From: G025836975 sp040391135
GTDB taxonomy: Bacteria > Pseudomonadota > Gammaproteobacteria > Burkholderiales > Burkholderiaceae_B
Assembly: GCA_040391135.1 (NCBI GenBank)
Contig: JBEBYL010000013.1
Span: 1-64,000, forward strand
DNA: 64,000 nt
Reading direction: 5' to 3'
Shown one piece after another: positions 59,720 to 64,000 of the stretch; within the stretch, counting starts at the first letter, position 1; every line of letters starts with the position of its first letter. The notes under the pieces were generated by a model. That model made no database searches. It saw only the letters and a program-made list of their open reading frames with translations, and was not told the DNA's origin. The translations under genes were made by a program, and so were the position numbers.

Positions 59720-62061
59720 GCGCAAGGGACAACAAGCCGGAAGATGCGCCTTTGCAGGTGGTGCATATTATTTCCGGCCTGGGCCAGGGCGGTGCGGAAA
59801 CGGTCTTGCATCGCCTCGTGGCCGCCCCCTCCCAGCCCGATCATCATCATGTTGTTTCCATGGGCGACGCGGGCGTGTTCGGGCCCCGCCTGCGCGAGGC
59901 GGGCATTCCGGTCCACACATTGCATATGGGCAGCCCGGCCGGCATGGCCAAGGGTCTTTGGCGCATGTACCGCCTTTTGCGCGAACTGAATCCCGATGTG
60001 GTCCAGACCTGGATGTACCACGCGGATCTGATCGGCGGCATTGTTGCGCGCCTGGCAGGCATCAAGGCCGTGTCCTGGGGCATACGCAACTCGGGTGCCG
60101 ACCTTCATAAAGGCAGCAAGTCCGCCCGCCTGTTTTCGTGGCTGTGCGCCCGCTTGTCGGGCTGGGTGCCGGCGGTCATTGTCTCCTGTGCCGAAAATGC
60201 CGCTCAGCGCCACCGCCAGTGGGGCTACCGCGCGGACAGGATGCTGGTCATTCCCAACGGCTACGATCTTTCGCGTTGGCGCGCCGATGCACAGGCGCGC
60301 GCGGCCGTCCGGACGCAATGGGGCGTGCCGGCCGACGCGCCGGTCATTGGCAGCGTGGCGCGATGGAATCCCCTGAAGGATCACGCGAACCTGTTGGCGG
60401 CATTCGCGCTCAGCGCCCAACATTTTCCGGCGATGCGCTGCATTCTGATCGGCCATGGGATGGATGAATCCAACGCCGAATTGATGCGGCTTTTGAATGG
60501 CCACGGTATACGCGACAAGGTCATCCTGATGGGACGCCAGGACGATGTGCCCGGCTTGATGAATGGGCTGGATGTGCATGTGCTGTCCAGCCGGGCCGAG
60601 GGGTTCCCCAATGTGGTGGCCGAAGCCATGGCCAGCGGGGTTGCCTGCGTGGCGACCGATGTCGGCGACGCCGCCATGATCCTGGGCGGCGCGGGCTGGC
60701 TGGCACCCGCGCAGAATGCGGCCGCCCTGTCGGCGGCCATCGACCAGGCGGTGCAAGCGCTGGGCACGGCGGATCATGCGGAACGCATTGCGAAAGGCCG
60801 GGAGCGCGTGGGCAGCCTGTTCAGCCTGGAAGCCATGGTCGATGGCTATCATGCGGTGTGGCGCCGGCTGGCAGCCGATTTTCCGCGGCGCGCAGGGCCT
60901 GGCGGCTTGGCGCCGGAGGGGCGGGGCGCGTCGGCCCGCCGCCTGTTGTTCGTGGTGAACAATCCCGCTTTTTTTCTGTCGCATCGCCTGCCCCTGGCCT
61001 TGCGCGCCCGGGATGAAGGCTATGACGTGCATGTGGCGACTATGGACGGCCCGTCGGTTGCCCGAATTGTCGAGCTGGGCCTTGCGCATCATGTCATTCC
61101 CATGTCGCGCAGCGGAAAGAACCCCATTCAGGAAATCGGCAGCCTGTATGCGTTGTGGGCCTTGTTTCGCCGACTGCGTCCGCATATCGTGCATGCCGTC
61201 ACCATCAAGCCGGTGCTGTATGGAGGCATCGCGGCCAGGCTGGCCGGCGTGCCGGCCTACGTCGCCGCCATTTCTGGCCTGGGCTTTATCTTTACCCGGC
61301 CGGCCCGGGGCGTCGACTTCCTGCGCGTTGCCGCGACCGTGCTGTACCGCCTGGCGCTGGGCCATCGCAACAGCCGGGTTATTTTCCAGAATGCGAACGA
61401 TCGCGACGTCTTGCACAAGGCGGGCGTGGTCAGGACGGAGCAGGTCGTGCTGATTCGAGGCTCGGGCGTGGACCTGGATGAGTTCCAGGCCAGGCCGGAG
61501 CCGGACGGGCCGCCCGTCGCCATCATGGCCGCGCGCCTGTTGCGCGACAAGGGCGTATTGGAATTTGTCGAAGCGGCGCGCCTGGCCGCGTCCGATCCCG
61601 CGGGCTTGCGCTGGGTGCTGGCGGGCAGCCCCGACCCCGGCAATCCGGCCAGCATAAGCCTCGAACAATTCGAGAGCTGGCGGCGGGAGGGGGTGGTGCA
61701 GTGCCTGGGCGAGCGATCCGATATCGCGCAGCTTTATGGCGATGCGCACATTGCCGTGCTGCCTTCCTATCGCGAGGGCTTGCCCAAATCGCTGGTCGAG
61801 GCGGCGGCCTGCGGCCGCGCCGTGGTCACGACCGATGTGCCCGGCTGCCGCGATGCGATCGAGCCGGATGTCTCCGGCTTGCTGGTGCCCGCGCGCGATG
61901 CGCGGGCCTTGGCACAGGCCGTGTTGCGATTGGCTCGGGATGGCGAACTGCGGCGCAGGATGGGGACGGAAGGCCGCCGGCTTGCCGAGCGGGAATTCGA
62001 CATCCGCAAGGTGGCGCAGGTCCATCTGGATATCTATCAGGTGTTGACGGCCGGCCGCTGA
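59716..62061 (+). CDS. Two-domain fused glycosyltransferase (GT4-GT4)
   Basis: 781 aa from the ATG at 59716, overlapping the preceding stop (ATGA). Domain 1 (about 1-385) has VVHIISGLGQGGAETVLHRL and EX7E in SSRAEGFPNVVAEAMASG near residue 295. A Pro/Gly/Arg-rich linker (about 386-410) joins domain 2 (about 411-781), with LLFVVNNPAFFLSHRLPLAL at its start and PSYREGLPKSLVEAAACG near residue 683. Domain 2 resembles WbpU/PglA-type transferases. Such genes are usually separate; here one protein may add two successive sugars. Confidence 0.9.
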   Translation: MSARDNKPEDAPLQVVHIISGLGQGGAETVLHRLVAAPSQPDHHHVVSMGDAGVFGPRLREAGIPVHTLHMGSPAGMAKGLWRMYRLLRELNPDVVQTWMYHADLIGGIVARLAGIKAVSWGIRNSGADLHKGSKSARLFSWLCARLSGWVPAVIVSCAENAAQRHRQWGYRADRMLVIPNGYDLSRWRADAQARAAVRTQWGVPADAPVIGSVARWNPLKDHANLLAAFALSAQHFPAMRCILIGHGMDESNAELMRLLNGHGIRDKVILMGRQDDVPGLMNGLDVHVLSSRAEGFPNVVAEAMASGVACVATDVGDAAMILGGAGWLAPAQNAAALSAAIDQAVQALGTADHAERIAKGRERVGSLFSLEAMVDGYHAVWRRLAADFPRRAGPGGLAPEGRGASARRLLFVVNNPAFFLSHRLPLALRARDEGYDVHVATMDGPSVARIVELGLAHHVIPMSRSGKNPIQEIGSLYALWALFRRLRPHIVHAVTIKPVLYGGIAARLAGVPAYVAAISGLGFIFTRPARGVDFLRVAATVLYRLALGHRNSRVIFQNANDRDVLHKAGVVRTEQVVLIRGSGVDLDEFQARPEPDGPPVAIMAARLLRDKGVLEFVEAARLAASDPAGLRWVLAGSPDPGNPASISLEQFESWRREGVVQCLGERSDIAQLYGDAHIAVLPSYREGLPKSLVEAAACGRAVVTTDVPGCRDAIEPDVSGLLVPARDARALAQAVLRLARDGELRRRMGTEGRRLAEREFDIRKVAQVHLDIYQVLTAGR

Positions 62062-62096
62062 CGGCCGAGCAGGGCCGTCGGCCACGGCGGCGGCAA

Positions 62097-63488
62097 TCAA
62101 AAAGGCAGGGCGATATCGGGCGCCAGCGCAATCAGCGCCTTGCGGAATTCGTCCATGATGCGTTCCACATCTTCAGCCGAGTTGCCTTCGAAGCGCAATA
62201 CGATGACGGGCGTGGTGTTGGAGGCGCGCGCCAGGCCGAAGCCGTCGGCGTATTCGGCGCGCACGCCGTCTATGGTGCTGATGTTGGTGGCGCTGGGAAA
62301 CTGGCCTTCCTTTTGCAGGCGCGCGATCAGGGCGTGAGGCTGGCCTTCCTGCATTTCCAGTTTGATCTCCGGCGTGGAGACATCCTTGGGCAAGGCTTCC
62401 AGCACAGTCCAGGGCTGCTCGTGGCCGGACAGGATTTCCAGCAGGCGCGCGCCAGCGTACAGGCCGTCGTCAAACCCGAACCAGCGTTCCTTGAAGAAAA
62501 TGTGGCCGCTCATTTCGCCGGCCAGCGGAGCGCCGGTTTCGGCCAGCTTGGCCTTGATCATCGAATGGCCGGTTTGCCACATCAGCGGCTTGCCGCCGGC
62601 CTGCTTGATGGCGCGGGCCACGTGGCGGCTGCATTTGACGTCGAAAATAATCGTGGAACCGGGTTGGCGTTGCAGGACGTCCTGCGCGTACAGGATCAGT
62701 TGGCGGTCGGGCCAGATGATTTCCCCCGATGGGGTGACCACGCCCAGCCGGTCGGCGTCGCCATCGAAGGCCAGGCCCAGCTCGCAGCCATTTTCTTTTA
62801 CATGCCGGATCAGGTCCTGCAGATTGTGCGGATCCGCCGGGTCGGGATGGTGATTGGGGAAGGTGCCGTCGACTTCGCAGTACAGTTCGTCGACCTCGCA
62901 ACCCAAAGCCCGGAACAGGCGCGCCGCCACGGCGCCGCCCACGCCGTTGCCGCAATCGATGGCGATTTTCATGGGGCGCGCAAGGGTGATGGTGTCGCGG
63001 ATATGCTCGACATAGGCGTCCAGCAGTTCCAGCTTGCGCCGGGTTCCGGGCTTGATCCCATCGGTGGACTCGGGCGCGGCCATGGCCTGCGACAGTTTCT
63101 GTATGTCCTCGCCGTACAGGGTCTTTCCGTCCATCATCATCTTGAAGCCGTTGTAGTCGGGCGGATTGTGGCTGCCGGTGATTGCGACGCCCGAGCCGGT
63201 ATGCTGCGTGTAGGCGGCAAAGTAGACGACGGGGGTCGGGACCATGCCCAGGTCGATGGTGTTGATGCCGCCTTGCAGCAGGCCGTTTTGCAGCCCCTGC
63301 GCCAGCTCCGGACTGCTTAGCCTGCCGTCGTATCCCACCACCAGCGTGCTCACCCCTTCGGACCGCGCGCGCTGCGCCAGGGCAAGGCCCAGGCTATGGG
63401 CGAATTCGGCATTCAACTGGTCGGGCACGGTGCCGCGAATATCGTAGGCTTTGAATACGGCGGCTGGGAAGGGTGATTGACGGGTCAC
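62097..63488 (-). CDS. Phosphomannomutase/phosphoglucomutase
   Basis: 463 aa from the GTG at 63488, preferred over an ATG at 63545 because AAGGA precedes it at the right distance and the N-terminus QSPFPAAVFKAYDIRGTVPD then starts as in AlgC-type enzymes. The phosphoserine is S106 in AITGSHNPPDYNG. The metal loop is AFDGDADRLGVVT. It interconverts hexose 1- and 6-phosphates, supplying sugar nucleotides for surface glycans. Convergent with the polysaccharide cluster. Confidence 0.92.
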   Translation of the reverse strand: MTRQSPFPAAVFKAYDIRGTVPDQLNAEFAHSLGLALAQRARSEGVSTLVVGYDGRLSSPELAQGLQNGLLQGGINTIDLGMVPTPVVYFAAYTQHTGSGVAITGSHNPPDYNGFKMMMDGKTLYGEDIQKLSQAMAAPESTDGIKPGTRRKLELLDAYVEHIRDTITLARPMKIAIDCGNGVGGAVAARLFRALGCEVDELYCEVDGTFPNHHPDPADPHNLQDLIRHVKENGCELGLAFDGDADRLGVVTPSGEIIWPDRQLILYAQDVLQRQPGSTIIFDVKCSRHVARAIKQAGGKPLMWQTGHSMIKAKLAETGAPLAGEMSGHIFFKERWFGFDDGLYAGARLLEILSGHEQPWTVLEALPKDVSTPEIKLEMQEGQPHALIARLQKEGQFPSATNISTIDGVRAEYADGFGLARASNTTPVIVLRFEGNSAEDVERIMDEFRKALIALAPDIALPF

Positions 63489-63734
63489 GGTGTATCCTTG
63501 AATGACTGATGCTTGGATATGATTATCGTGGATTATGCCGCGCACCGCTGAGCTTGAGCGATTCCCCGGTAAGGATATGTAATTCCATTTCCACGCCAGG
63601 CATGCGTTTTGCCGGCTTCGTTTGCTTTGCGCCGGCGATGCCCGCGCTTTGCCTTCGCGTTCACGCTGGATTATGGAATAAGGTCTTAAAATAATGGCCG
63701 CAGACGATTTTTGTTTCTTGAAAGAAGGCGCGCA

Positions 63735-64000
63735 ATGAGTCGATTAGACGAACTGGTTCAGATGCTGGGCTCCCAGTATGTATTGACGGGGGACGATGCC
63801 GAGCCCTACACGGTCGATTGGCGCGGCCGTTATAGCGGCGCGGCCCTGGCCGTGGTCAAGCCCGGCTCCACGCAAGAGGTGGCCGAGGTCGTGCGCTGGT
63901 GCGTCGCGCACAAGGTGCCCATGGTGCCGCAGGGCGGCAACACGGGCTTGTGCGGCGGGGCCACGCCGGACTCCAGCGGGGCCGCACTGGTCATTTCCCT
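63735..64000 (+). CDS. FAD-linked oxidase (GlcD/D-lactate dehydrogenase type), start of gene only
   Basis: The frame opens at the ATG at 63735 and runs off the right edge after 88 codons. The first residues read SRLDELVQMLGSQYVLTGDD. The FAD-binding stretch VVKPGSTQEVAEVVRWCVAH and VPQGGNTGLCGGATPDSSG is that of the FAD_binding_4 family (2-hydroxyacid or D-lactate dehydrogenases). The substrate domain is outside the window. Confidence 0.85.
   Translation, partial: MSRLDELVQMLGSQYVLTGDDAEPYTVDWRGRYSGAALAVVKPGSTQEVAEVVRWCVAHKVPMVPQGGNTGLCGGATPDSSGAALVIS

Noticed and set aside
59629..62100. An 823-codon open frame antisense to the fused glycosyltransferase
   Set aside because: Mirror of a strong coding sequence in GC-rich DNA, low-complexity composition.
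1..64000. CRISPR arrays, intact insertion sequences, rRNA and complete tRNA genes
   Set aside because: No regularly spaced repeats, transposase-like frames with terminal repeats, rRNA or full tRNA structures were seen.

Overview
The window is high-GC DNA with ordinary chromosomal gene content from a betaproteobacterium, most likely Burkholderiales/Alcaligenaceae (Bordetella-Achromobacter-Pusillimonas side). The reasons are a Bug-type solute receptor, the riboswitch-gcvT-gcvH-gcvP order, the metG/apbC neighbourhood, tamA-tamB, dcd, a coq7 gene for ubiquinone, and several GTG/TTG starts. The placement rests on family recognition only; no search was run.

Layout. 1-1.42 kb: right end of an integrated element carrying a HipB/HipA-type toxin-antitoxin pair (HipA runs off the left edge), bounded by a 24-nt copy of the 3' end of a tRNA-Gly gene. 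1.56-7.1 kb: minus-strand sugar-acid-type catabolic operon (NIPSNAP protein, D-2-hydroxyacid dehydrogenase, two enolase-superfamily enzymes, Bug receptor) divergent from a GntR/UTRA regulator. 7.1-13.1 kb: DUF411 protein, DUF533 protein, cation efflux, metG, a small membrane protein, apbC. 13.1-22.8 kb: tamA-tamB (outer-membrane assembly), dcd, a PLP-dependent basic amino acid decarboxylase, a HI0933-type flavoprotein. 22.8-27.6 kb: tandem glycine riboswitch and gcvTHP with a strong terminator.

27.8-34.2 kb is an accessory block: a YciI protein, a TIGR04141/DUF6119 protein, an HNH-nuclease gene broken by one in-frame TGA, an AT-rich spacer with two dyads, and a tight bicistron encoding a DUF4062-like (TIR-like fold) protein and a PhoD-like metallophosphoesterase. 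This is the best candidate for an undescribed system, possibly antiphage or stress related. 34.4-41.8 kb: LysR/TetR-controlled redox and detoxification genes (two SDRs, an F420-reductase-like protein, a haloacid dehalogenase, two glutathione transferases, a DHFR-like reductase) and a C-terminal oxidoreductase remnant.

41.8-45.0 kb: omega-amino acid transaminase, folA, thyA, OsmC. 45.2-49.4 kb: a compact C-family (cbb3-type) oxidase operon in which a CcoS-like segment is fused to CcoN and the third subunit has a single heme site, followed by a SCO copper chaperone and a membrane protein. 49.4-50.5 kb: coq7, then a predicted small RNA with its own promoter and a perfect terminator. 50.6-63.5 kb: a surface-polysaccharide cluster (WecA-like initiating transferase, TviB/WbpO and TviC/WbpP enzymes for UDP-GalNAcA, MurJ-like flippase, glycosyltransferases including a two-domain fusion, AsnB-type amidotransferase) and a convergent phosphomannomutase. 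The window ends in the start of an FAD-linked oxidase gene.
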